Source: Pseudomonadota bacterium
GTDB lineage: Bacteria; Pseudomonadota; Gammaproteobacteria; Steroidobacterales; Steroidobacteraceae
Direction: 5' to 3'
Assembly: GCA_021808195.1 (NCBI GenBank)
Contig: JAKBCE010000013.1
Coordinates: 1-64,000 of the forward strand
Length of the DNA stretch: 64,000 nt
Below the pieces are notes generated by a model that did not search any database, had not been told where the DNA came from, and saw nothing but the letters and a program-made list of their open reading frames with translations. This document shows positions 56,875 through 64,000 of the stretch, one piece after another (within the stretch, counting starts at the first letter, position 1; the number at the start of each line of letters is the position of its first letter). A program made the position numbers and the translations under genes.

Positions 56875-58494
56875 TCAGGTGGCGTGCAGCTTGCGTCTGA
56901 GAATCTGAACCAGCTCGCGCATCTCGCCGATGCCAAGCAGCATCGCACTGCCAAAGAACGCACCAGCCCCTATCACGATGACCGCGGCGAGCGCGCCGAG
57001 TTTCGGCCAGAACGGCTGGTGCGCCCACTGCGGCAGCAGCCAATGCTCGCCCCCCCAGCAGCTCAGGGCGAGCAGCGCACCGGCGAGGCCGAGCCGGGCG
57101 AACATCACGAGCATGGCCCGCGAATCAAGCCGGCCGAGATGGCGGCGCATGAGTGCATAGAGGACGAGAAAATTCACCGTCGCGACCATGGCGGTCGAGA
57201 ACGCGAGCCCCCTCGCCCCCCAATGCCACTGCTGCGTCGTCAGCCAGCACAGCAGCAGGTTCAGCCCCATGGCACTGAGACTGACCACCATCGGGGTGCG
57301 ACGCCGGTCGACCGCATAAAACGCATTCACCAGCACCTTCAGTGCCGCATAGCCGCACAGCCCCAGCGAGTAAAAGCGCAGTGCGCCAGCCGTCTGGTGA
57401 GCCTCATAAGCGGTGAACCGCCCGTGTTGGTAGAGCACCGAGACGATCGGTCCGGCGAGCACGATCAGCCCGATGGCCGCCGGCACCGTCAGGAAAAACA
57501 CCATGCGCAGTCCACGGGCGAGCTCGCTGCGCAACCGCTCGAGATCCCCCGCAACCGCCAGTCGCGAGAGCATCGGCAGCGAGACGGTGCCGAGGGCCAC
57601 TCCGAACATCCCGATCGGAAATTGCATCAGACGAAAGGCATATCCCAGCCATGAAATCGGCCCATTGCCGAGCGTCGAGGCGAACGCGGAGTTCACCACC
57701 ACGTTCACCTGCACGGTGCTCGCGGCGATCACCGATGGCCCCATGATCAGCAGCATGGCTTTGACGCCCGGGTCGCGCCAGCGGAAATCGGGCCGATAGC
57801 GATAGCCGAAGCGCAGCAACGATGGAATCTGCACGCCGAGCTGCAGCACTCCGCCGACCAACACCCCGATTGCCAGCCCGAGCACCGCCTTCGGCCCGAA
57901 GTGCGGATCGAGCCACCAGCCCACGCCCGCCCCGGTGATGATGAAGCCGAGATTGAAAAAGGTGGAAGCCAGCGCCGGAACGCCAAATACGTTGCGCGCG
58001 TTGAGCATGCCCATCACGAGCGCGGCGAGCGAGACGATCAGGATGAACGGATACATGACCCGCGTCAGCTCGACAGTGAGCGCCGCCTTGGCCGGGTCGA
58101 AGCCCCAGCCGAGCAGCGCCACGAGCCACGGGGCCACCACGATGCCGAGCACCACCAGGGCACTGACCCCCACGGCCGTCAGCGTGACGACCTTGTTTGC
58201 CAGCCGCCAGGCGGACTGATCGCCCTCGCGCGCGATCGTCTTGCTGAAGGTGGTGACGAAGGCCGTCGACAGAGCGCCCTCGCCCACCATGTCGCGCAGC
58301 AGATTCGGAATGCGAAACGCGATGAAAAACACATCCATCAGCCGGCCCGCGCCAAACAGCGCGGCAAACACCTGCAGGCGCACCATGCCGAGAATGCGGC
58401 TCATGAGCACCGCGAGTGCGATCACCCCGGCGGCCCGGGTGTTGAGTCGCTCCCCGTGCGCGCCCTTCGTCACGGCTCGTTCCCTTGAGGTCAT
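56875..58494 (-). CDS. murJ: Lipid II flippase MurJ
   Basis: This 539-residue MOP-family flippase has about 14 membrane helices and the family motif region IALAVLMSRILGMVRLQVFA, FRIPNLLRDMVGEGALSTAF and the cavity arginines. It moves lipid II to the outer face for peptidoglycan synthesis. ATG at 58494 is used; a GTG at 58473 with AAGGGA upstream is an equally good start and would remove seven residues. A longer frame to 58743 is low quality. It ends 52 bases before the outer-membrane barrel gene. Confidence 0.94.
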   Translation of the reverse strand: MTSRERAVTKGAHGERLNTRAAGVIALAVLMSRILGMVRLQVFAALFGAGRLMDVFFIAFRIPNLLRDMVGEGALSTAFVTTFSKTIAREGDQSAWRLANKVVTLTAVGVSALVVLGIVVAPWLVALLGWGFDPAKAALTVELTRVMYPFILIVSLAALVMGMLNARNVFGVPALASTFFNLGFIITGAGVGWWLDPHFGPKAVLGLAIGVLVGGVLQLGVQIPSLLRFGYRYRPDFRWRDPGVKAMLLIMGPSVIAASTVQVNVVVNSAFASTLGNGPISWLGYAFRLMQFPIGMFGVALGTVSLPMLSRLAVAGDLERLRSELARGLRMVFFLTVPAAIGLIVLAGPIVSVLYQHGRFTAYEAHQTAGALRFYSLGLCGYAALKVLVNAFYAVDRRRTPMVVSLSAMGLNLLLCWLTTQQWHWGARGLAFSTAMVATVNFLVLYALMRRHLGRLDSRAMLVMFARLGLAGALLALSCWGGEHWLLPQWAHQPFWPKLGALAAVIVIGAGAFFGSAMLLGIGEMRELVQILRRKLHAT

Positions 58495-58699
58495 CGGCCG
58501 CGTGCTCAGCGAGCGAGCACGGGCAGCGCGCCCGCCGCGCTCGACACGCCGTACCCGGCTCCCCGGCACCCCGGGACCGTCACTGCCCACGCACTGCTTG
58601 CCTGCATGACCTGCTTTCGCTGCAACACGCGCCACGCTGCGGCGCCCGGCGCGCAAGCATAGCGGCGGGCGCCGCGCTGCGCGAGCGAGGCTGCGGCTT

Positions 58700-58957
58700 T
58701 CAGACTCGCCGCTCGCTGAGCTCGACCCAGATGCCGCGCTCACACTTCAGAGCGGTGCATCCGCTGAGCACCTGCGCCCCGTCTCGATAGCGCACGTCGT
58801 TGAAGTAGCAGCCGTCGGCTTCATCCCCGACCTGCTCGCGCAGCAGCTCGAACGACTCCTGCGGATCGCTTTGCCAGGGGGAGTTGCGCCGCTCGGGGTC
58901 GACTGTGCCGACCTGCGGCACTGTGCCGGTGCCCTGGACGTCCACTTCTCGGTTCAT
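58700..58957 (-). CDS. Small conserved-looking protein, unknown
   Basis: This 85-residue protein starts MNREVDVQGTGTVPQVG with a strong GGGGAG ribosome binding site 7 bases upstream. Its C-terminal half, DGCYFNDVRYRDGAQVLSGC followed by TALKCERGIWVE, has three cysteines and could bind metal or form disulfides; it recalls short DUF1496-like proteins. It has no signal peptide. It lies 32 bases after the AcuI-type reductase gene, so the two are probably co-transcribed. No function is known to me. Confidence 0.6.
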   Translation of the reverse strand: MNREVDVQGTGTVPQVGTVDPERRNSPWQSDPQESFELLREQVGDEADGCYFNDVRYRDGAQVLSGCTALKCERGIWVELSERRV

Positions 58958-58989
58958 GTCTCGCTCCCCGGTGCCCGCAGGCACCCTGA

Positions 58990-59991
58990 TCAGATCTCTG
59001 CGGCGAGCCGCACCACGTAGCGCCCGCGCGCCTGCCCGGCGATCAGTTCGCGCGCCGCCTGCGCGACCTGCTCCAGAGAGATGATTTCGCGCACTACGCG
59101 CGGCTCGATGCGCTGCGGCCGCCAGGGGCCTGCCAGCTGCTGCCACAACGCCAAACGCCACTCGCGGGGCACCTGTACGGAGTGGATGCCGAGCAGACTC
59201 ACCCCACGCAGAATCAGCGGCATGACCGTGGTGTTGAGCGCTGCGGAGTGCGCCAGCCCGATACACGCGATGTTGCCCCAGGGTTTGACGGTGCGCGTGA
59301 GGTAGCTCAGCACTTCCCCGCCGAGGTTATCCACCGCCCCGCCCCACACGGCCTTCTCGAGCGGTTTGGAGCCGAAGTCGAGTTGCGCACGGTCGATCAC
59401 CTCATCGGCACCGAGTTCCTCCAGCTGGGGCGCCGCTTCGGGCTTGCCAGTGATCGCGGCGGTGCGAAAGCCCGCCTGCTTCAGCAGCATCAGCGCAATG
59501 CTGCCGACCCCGCCGCTCGCGCCGGTGACGGCGATCGGACCCTGCTCGGGCGACTGATGATTCTCGAGCAGCCGCCGCAGGGCAAGCGCTGCGGTGAACC
59601 CAGCGGTGCCGAGCGCCATCGCCTCGCACAGCGTCAGCCCGGCAGGCAGCGGCACGAGCGCATCGGCGGGCAGCTGCGCGTATTCGGCGAGACCACCATC
59701 GAGCCACTCACCGAGACCGGCGCCCGTGGCGAGCACGCGGTCGCCGGGTTGGAAGGCTGGATCCTCGCTCGCCTCGACGACCCCGGACAGATCGATCCCG
59801 GCCACTCGCGGATAGCCACGCATGATCGTACCGCGGCCGGTAATGGCAAGGGCGTCCTTATAATTGAGCCCGGAGTACGCCACGCGCACACGCACCGCGC
59901 CGGGGTTTAACTGCTCGAGCGAAATCGACTCCAGCGTCGCCGTCGGGCCGTGCGGACTCTGGTGGACTCGGAGGGCTTTGAACGTCGGCAT
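58990..59991 (-). CDS. acuI: NADPH-dependent acrylyl-CoA reductase (AcuI/YhdH)
   Basis: This 333-residue MDR protein belongs to the AcuI/YhdH group that reduces acrylyl-CoA to propionyl-CoA and protects against this electrophile. It begins MPTFKALRVHQSPHGPTATL and shows VAYSGLNYKDALAITGRG, MRGYPRVAGIDLSGVV, VTGASGGVGSIALMLLKQAG and ALNTTVMPLILRGVSLLGI. ATG at 59991 is preferred over the GTG at 59997. It is divergent from the thiolase gene and probably co-transcribed with the small downstream ORF. Confidence 0.93.
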   Translation of the reverse strand: MPTFKALRVHQSPHGPTATLESISLEQLNPGAVRVRVAYSGLNYKDALAITGRGTIMRGYPRVAGIDLSGVVEASEDPAFQPGDRVLATGAGLGEWLDGGLAEYAQLPADALVPLPAGLTLCEAMALGTAGFTAALALRRLLENHQSPEQGPIAVTGASGGVGSIALMLLKQAGFRTAAITGKPEAAPQLEELGADEVIDRAQLDFGSKPLEKAVWGGAVDNLGGEVLSYLTRTVKPWGNIACIGLAHSAALNTTVMPLILRGVSLLGIHSVQVPREWRLALWQQLAGPWRPQRIEPRVVREIISLEQVAQAARELIAGQARGRYVVRLAAEI

Positions 59992-60139
59992 GCGCACGCC
60001 TGGTTTGCGGTGAGGCAGCTATTCTATCGAGGCCCGTTGCGCCCCGAAGCCCGGGAATCCCGCAGCGCGCACCGTGGTCAAACCGGTGTGGATGCAGTAC
60101 TTTAAGAGTCCTTTAATTTCAAATAGTTGGATGCCACTA

Positions 60140-61345
60140 ATGACTCAGGCACTCATCTGCGATGCCATCCGCACGCCGTTTGGCCGCTACGGCGGGGTGC
60201 TCGCGGGCGTGCGCACCGACGATCTGGCGGCAATTCCGCTGCGCGCGCTGCTTGAGCGCCATCCCGAGGTGGACTGGGCGCGGCTCGATGATGTGTACCT
60301 CGGGTGCGCCAATCAGGCTGGCGAGGACAACCGCAACGTCGCGCGCATGGCGGTGCTGCTCGCCGGGCTGCCCGAATCCGTCCCCGCCTCGACCGTCAAC
60401 CGGCTGTGCGGCTCGAGCCTCGATGCGATTGCGATTGCGGCGCGCACCATTGCCGCCGGCGAGGCGCAGCTGATGATCGCCGGCGGCGTCGAGAGCATGA
60501 CCCGCGCGCCCTTCGTCCTGAGCAAGGCCGCGCACGCGTTTGAGCGCAGCGCCACACTCGAGGACACCACCCTCGGCTGGCGCTTCGTCAACCCGCTGAT
60601 CCGCAGCCGCTTCGGAATTGATTCGATGGCCGAGACCGCCGAGAACCTGGTGGCCGAACGCGCCATCTCACGAGCCGATCAGGACGCGTTCGCACTGCGC
60701 AGCCAGCAACGCTACGTGCGCGCCATGACACGCGGATTCTTCGCCCGGGAAATCGTGCCGGTCAGCACGGCGCGTGCGAAACACCCGCCGCAACGCATCG
60801 AACAGGATGAGCATCCGCGGCCCGACACCTCGCTCGAAGCGCTCGGCAAGCTCAAAGGCATCGTGCGCCCGGATGGATCGGTCACCGCCGGCAACGCCTC
60901 GGGCATCAACGACGGAGCGGCCGCGGTGCTCCTCGCCAGCGAGGCTGCCGCCGTGCGCTATGGCCTGACACCGCGTGCCCGAGTACTCGGCAGCGCCGTC
61001 GCCGGCGTGCCGCCGCGGATCATGGGCATAGGGCCGGCGCCGGCGACGCGCAAGCTCCTCGAGCGCACCGGCTTGTCACTCGCCGCACTCGATGTCATCG
61101 AACTCAACGAGGCGTTCGCGGCGCAATCGCTCGCCGTGCTGCGCGAGCTCGGCCTGCCGGACGATGCCGAGCAGGTGAACCCGAACGGCGGTGCCATCGC
61201 CATCGGGCATCCGCTCGGCGCCAGTGGTGCGCGCCTGGTAGCCACCGCGCTCAGCCAACTCGAAGCCGCCGGCGGCAAGCGCGCGCTGTGCACGATGTGC
61301 ATTGGCGTCGGGCAGGGGATCGCGCTGCTGATCGAGCGGCTGTGA
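60140..61345 (+). CDS. paaJ: 3-oxoadipyl-CoA/3-oxo-5,6-dehydrosuberyl-CoA thiolase
   Basis: This 401-residue thiolase has the nucleophile C90 (STVNRLCGSSLDA), the His motif NGGAIAIGHPLGASGARL and the C-terminal Cys in CTMCIGVGQG. The LGWRFVNPLIRSRFGIDSMA segment and the AERAISRADQDAFALRSQ stretch are typical of PcaF/PaaJ. It would cut 3-oxoadipyl-CoA and the dehydrosuberyl analogue at the end of the phenylacetate path. It is 30 kb from the paa operon. ATG at 60140 (MTQALICDAIRTPFG) matches family starts; 60131 is an alternative. Confidence 0.88.
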   Translation: MTQALICDAIRTPFGRYGGVLAGVRTDDLAAIPLRALLERHPEVDWARLDDVYLGCANQAGEDNRNVARMAVLLAGLPESVPASTVNRLCGSSLDAIAIAARTIAAGEAQLMIAGGVESMTRAPFVLSKAAHAFERSATLEDTTLGWRFVNPLIRSRFGIDSMAETAENLVAERAISRADQDAFALRSQQRYVRAMTRGFFAREIVPVSTARAKHPPQRIEQDEHPRPDTSLEALGKLKGIVRPDGSVTAGNASGINDGAAAVLLASEAAAVRYGLTPRARVLGSAVAGVPPRIMGIGPAPATRKLLERTGLSLAALDVIELNEAFAAQSLAVLRELGLPDDAEQVNPNGGAIAIGHPLGASGARLVATALSQLEAAGGKRALCTMCIGVGQGIALLIERL

Positions 61346-61357
61346 AATCCGGCGAGC

Positions 61358-62068
61358 TCAGCTTACCCGCACGCGCAGCGGCTCGAGACCGCTGCAGCTC
61401 GCCTCCATCAACTCGCCGCGCTCGACCGGACCGACCCCGGCAGGCGTGCCGGTGAAAATCAAATCGCCCGGCACGAGTGTCCAGGCCGCCGAGAGGTGCG
61501 CGATGATTTCCGGCACGCTCCAGATCATCTGGCTCACGGCGCTGCGCTGACGCTCGGCCCCATTGAGGTGCAGAGCAATCTCGCCGGCGAGGATGTCGCT
61601 CGCCTGCGCACGCGGGGTGATCGGACCGAGCGGTGCGGACTGATCGAATCCCTTACCGATGCACCACGGCGCGGAGCGCTTTTTCATCTCGGCCTGCAAA
61701 TCCCGGCGCGTCATGTCGAGTCCCACCGCGTAGCCAAACACGTGCTCGAGCGCACCGGCGACCTCAATGTCACGACCACCGGTGCCGATCGCGACGACGA
61801 GCTCCACCTCGTGGTGCAGGTTGTGCGTCAGGCTCGGATAGGCCATCACACCGATCTCCCCGGACTGCACCGGCAGCAGCGCATCGGCGGGCTTGAGAAA
61901 AAACACCGGCGGCTCGCGGCCACTACGGCCCATCTCCTGGGCGTGGGCCAGATAGTTCGAGCCGACGCAGTAGATGCGATGCACAGGGAAACGTGCGTTC
62001 GTACCGCATACCGCAGCGCTGACGAGGGGGGGCGGAGCAAACAGGTATTGCATGGATAAAGTGGTCAT
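61358..62068 (-). CDS. Fumarylacetoacetate hydrolase-family protein
   Basis: This 236-residue protein of the FAH fold hydrolyses or decarboxylates 2-keto acids such as fumarylpyruvate. It has VHRIYCVGSNYLAHAQEMGR, FFLKPADALL, the metal-binding HHEVELVVAIG and VFGYAVGLDMTRRDLQAEMK, and PGDLIFTGTPAGVGPV. It is convergent with the thiolase gene, 12 bases apart. A fumarylpyruvate hydrolase (gentisate path) role is likely but not certain. An alternative start at 62053 would remove five residues. Confidence 0.88.
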   Translation of the reverse strand: MTTLSMQYLFAPPPLVSAAVCGTNARFPVHRIYCVGSNYLAHAQEMGRSGREPPVFFLKPADALLPVQSGEIGVMAYPSLTHNLHHEVELVVAIGTGGRDIEVAGALEHVFGYAVGLDMTRRDLQAEMKKRSAPWCIGKGFDQSAPLGPITPRAQASDILAGEIALHLNGAERQRSAVSQMIWSVPEIIAHLSAAWTLVPGDLIFTGTPAGVGPVERGELMEASCSGLEPLRVRVS

Positions 62069-62305
62069 CGACGAGGGATGTCGATCAGTCTAACCGGGCC
62101 GCGCCGCGTGCGTCCAACGCGCAGCGGGACAGGGCGAGTGTCGCCGATTCGATCGCCGCACAGCGGTCACGCTCCGCATCGAGACGCGGCGCCGATGCGC
62201 TGCGCGCAACTCACCCGCACCACGCCGTGCTGCGGCTGCTCGGAGCCCCCGCAGATCCGGCGGCAGTACCTTGGCCTTCGCCCGGCATGCCCGGATGCAC
62301 TGGCC

Positions 62306-62500
62306 CTAGGGCCGCCCCCTCAGCAACCGGGCCGGCAGCATGACCAGCGCGCGCAAGAACTCAAAGACGCCATCGACCACGATGCCGACGAGGCGCAGCG
62401 GCAGCAACAGCAGCCACACCAACGGCCAGAGCAGCAGCGCCAGCACGGCAATTGGCCAGCAGAGCACGAACAGCAGCAACCACAGAAGCAGTTTGATCAT
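62306..62500 (-). CDS. Small hydrophobic membrane protein
   Basis: This 64-residue protein is almost entirely hydrophobic: MIKLLLWLLLFVLCWPIAVL, then LLLWPLVWLLLLPLRLVGIV and a basic amphipathic tail ending ARLLRGRP. It would cross the membrane twice. Small proteins of this Trp/Leu/Pro type are found in various proteobacteria with no known role. It has no partner nearby and no clear ribosome binding site. Confidence 0.65.
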   Translation of the reverse strand: MIKLLLWLLLFVLCWPIAVLALLLWPLVWLLLLPLRLVGIVVDGVFEFLRALVMLPARLLRGRP

Positions 62501-62818
62501 GCGCGGACGCTAGCGCGGTCCTGGTGCCGGAACAAGTCGACCCCTCCGAACGCCGCCGAGGCGCCGACCAGGCTCGGGGCACGCCTGCCGAGGGCATGGA
62601 TCGGGAGTCGGCCCATCGCCTCTCAGCCCTCGGCAGGGTGCGCGAGGCGATGCCGATCTGCTCGTTTCGTCGCGGCCGACGGGGCGTTCGCCGCAAAAGC
62701 GCCCCTCGCAGCGGCCGGCTTGCGCCCCGTGCCGAGACGGATGCGGCATCATATGGGCTGCTCGGCCCCACGAATCAGTTCACCAAATATCGAGCCCGAG
62801 CGCTGGAGGAGCACCCGA
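62501..62818. other. Intergenic region without clear genes
   Basis: This 318-base gap separates the small membrane protein and the S10 peptidase. Open frames on both strands are Arg/Pro-rich and unconvincing. I see no tRNA or RNA structure. It should hold the promoter of the peptidase gene, whose ribosome binding site (GGAGGA, about 62806-62811) is near its end. Confidence 0.5.
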
Positions 62819-64000
62819 ATGAAGCCCGTTGTTGCACTCGCGGCAGTTCTCTCTTTGGCCGCGTGCGAGGCTTGTGTCACGCCCGCGTTCGCCGCTGGCC
62901 ACAAGACCCCGCCCCCGCCCTCCGCGGCGGCGGCATCCGCATTGTTTACGCCGCAGGCCGTCAAAAGCTACGGCACGGTGACGGTCGGTGGCCACAAGAT
63001 CGCCTACGAGGCGGTGGCCGGGACACTCATCGTTCACCCCAAGGGCTGGAACGACGCAGCCACCCCGGCTGTCGGCAAAGACGCACTCGGCACAGCGAAC
63101 GGCCCGCCAGCGGCGTCGGTGTTTTACGTGGCGTATTTCAAGCGTGGCGTGCCCGCGCATGATCGGCCGATCACGTTCCTCTACAACGGCGGCCCGGGCT
63201 CCTCGACCGTATGGCTGCACATGGGCGCATTCGGCCCGGTGCGCGTTGTGACCAATAACGACACGCATACCCCGGCTGCCCCCTACGGCATCATCAAGAA
63301 CAAATACAGCCTGCTCGACGCCACGGACCTGGTGTTCATCGACGCGCCGGGTACCGGCTACAGCCGCATAGAAGGCAAGGATGCTGCCAAGGCATTCTAT
63401 GGCGTTGATCCCGACGCGCACGCCTTTGCCTCGTTCATCACCCAGTTCCTGACGCGCTATCAGCGCTGGAACTCCCCGAAGTACCTGCTCGGCGAAAGCT
63501 ACGGGACGCCGCGCTCGGCGGTACTGATCAAGGATCTGTCTCTCGATCGCAACGTCGATTTCAACGGCGTAATTCTGCTCTCGCAGATTCTGAACTTCGC
63601 GCTGAACGCCGATGCACCGGGCAGCAACCCCGGCGTCGAGTTGCCCTATGAGCTGGCGCTGCCGAGCATGGCTGCCACCGCCTGGTATCACCATGCGCTG
63701 ACCTCCAGGCCCGCGAAACTGCGCCCGTTCCTGCAGCAGGTCGAGCAGTTCGCCATGGGACCGTATGCCGATGCGCTGGCCCAAGGCGCGAGTCTGCCGA
63801 CGAGCACGCGCCAGAGCATCGCCGAGCAGATGCACCAGTACATCGGCCTGCCGGTATCGTACCTGCTGAAGGCGAACCTGCAGGTGAGCGGCCCGGAATT
63901 CGAGCACGAATTGCTGAGCGACGACGACATGACGACCGGCCGGCTCGACTCGCGTTTCCAGGGTCCGTCCATGGATCCGCTGAGTCGCACGGCTTTCTAT
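62819..64000 (+). CDS. S10-type serine carboxypeptidase, partial (open at right edge)
   Basis: From the ATG at 62819 the frame stays open for 394 codons to the edge. It is a secreted S10-family protein: FLYNGGPGSSTVWLHMGAFG forms the oxyanion/substrate region, and S227 in LLGESYGTPRSAV is the nucleophile. The catalytic Asp and His are expected beyond the edge. The signal sequence (MKPVVALAAVLSLAACEACV) has a LAAC lipobox-like site as well as a possible AFA-A cleavage near residue 26, so lipoprotein and soluble export are both possible. A GGAGGA site is 7 bases upstream. Confidence 0.88.
   Translation, partial: MKPVVALAAVLSLAACEACVTPAFAAGHKTPPPPSAAAASALFTPQAVKSYGTVTVGGHKIAYEAVAGTLIVHPKGWNDAATPAVGKDALGTANGPPAASVFYVAYFKRGVPAHDRPITFLYNGGPGSSTVWLHMGAFGPVRVVTNNDTHTPAAPYGIIKNKYSLLDATDLVFIDAPGTGYSRIEGKDAAKAFYGVDPDAHAFASFITQFLTRYQRWNSPKYLLGESYGTPRSAVLIKDLSLDRNVDFNGVILLSQILNFALNADAPGSNPGVELPYELALPSMAATAWYHHALTSRPAKLRPFLQQVEQFAMGPYADALAQGASLPTSTRQSIAEQMHQYIGLPVSYLLKANLQVSGPEFEHELLSDDDMTTGRLDSRFQGPSMDPLSRTAFY

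Noticed and set aside
62524..63162. A 212-codon plus-strand frame overlapping the S10 peptidase start.
   Set aside because: The peptidase frame has a signal peptide, ribosome binding site and S10 motifs; the other frame has none.
1..64000. tRNA, rRNA, CRISPR arrays and insertion sequences.
   Set aside because: I looked in the intergenic gaps and saw no cloverleaf, spaced repeats, transposase genes or terminal inverted repeats.

Overview
The window is about 64 kb of dense, GC-rich proteobacterial chromosome. Most genes overlap by 1-16 bases or are separated by a few bases. The gene set fits a gammaproteobacterium: a CysB-type LysR regulator, a PsrA-like fatty-acid regulator with a matching operator, an arn lipid A locus, paaABCDE with PaaX, and a TonB receptor remnant. 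A Nevskiales, Steroidobacterales or Xanthomonadales-like lineage is plausible but not proven. I see no tRNA, rRNA, CRISPR array, phage or complete insertion sequence.

Layout. The left edge holds the first codons of homoserine kinase (thrB, minus strand), then a hypothetical gene and a CoA-ester lyase/MaoC hydratase pair. From 2.6 to 10.5 kb lies a sulfur assimilation block (cysI, a DUF934 gene, cysB, cysH, cysG, cysteine synthase) interrupted by malQ. From 10.5 to 12.6 kb are a CDP-archaeol-synthase-like membrane protein and a PadR/PspC pair with a perfect palindrome in the leader. From 12.6 to 17.9 kb, all on the minus strand, are a Sel1 protein, an exported phospholipase C, a small-molecule kinase and a phospho-lyase-type aminotransferase. 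This looks like a route for degrading phospholipid head groups and is my best candidate for an undescribed system.

From 18 to 22.7 kb are a TonB receptor remnant, a TAXI-type binding protein, WrbA, and a divergent pair made of an NTF2-like protein and a dihydroxyacetophenone-dioxygenase-like cupin. From 22.7 to 30.3 kb is the phenylacetate operon paaABCDE-G-Z with divergent paaX. A lone Rieske protein and a branched-chain-type 2-oxoacid dehydrogenase (fused E1, E2) with a divergent Lrp-family regulator follow to 35 kb. From 35 to 41.6 kb are beta-oxidation genes: a thiolase, two multifunctional proteins of opposite domain order, and a PsrA-like TetR regulator with its box.

From 41.6 to 45.3 kb sulfate activation resumes (cysQ, cysD, cysNC). 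Then come YceI, alanine dehydrogenase and its divergent AsnC-type regulator. From 47.9 to 56 kb an overlapping arn operon encodes aminoarabinose modification of lipid A; ArnA is split into two genes and only one small flippase subunit is present. An outer-membrane barrel protein, MurJ, AcuI-type reductase, a 3-oxoadipyl-CoA-type thiolase, an FAH-family hydrolase, a tiny membrane protein and the start of an S10 carboxypeptidase (open at the right edge) finish the window.

How the parts work together: the two cys blocks give sulfate to cysteine (CysDN/C, CysH, CysI with siroheme from CysG, cysteine synthase), probably under CysB. The paa, fad and bkd-like modules feed acyl-CoAs and acetyl-CoA to central metabolism. 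The arn operon and MurJ form an envelope region.
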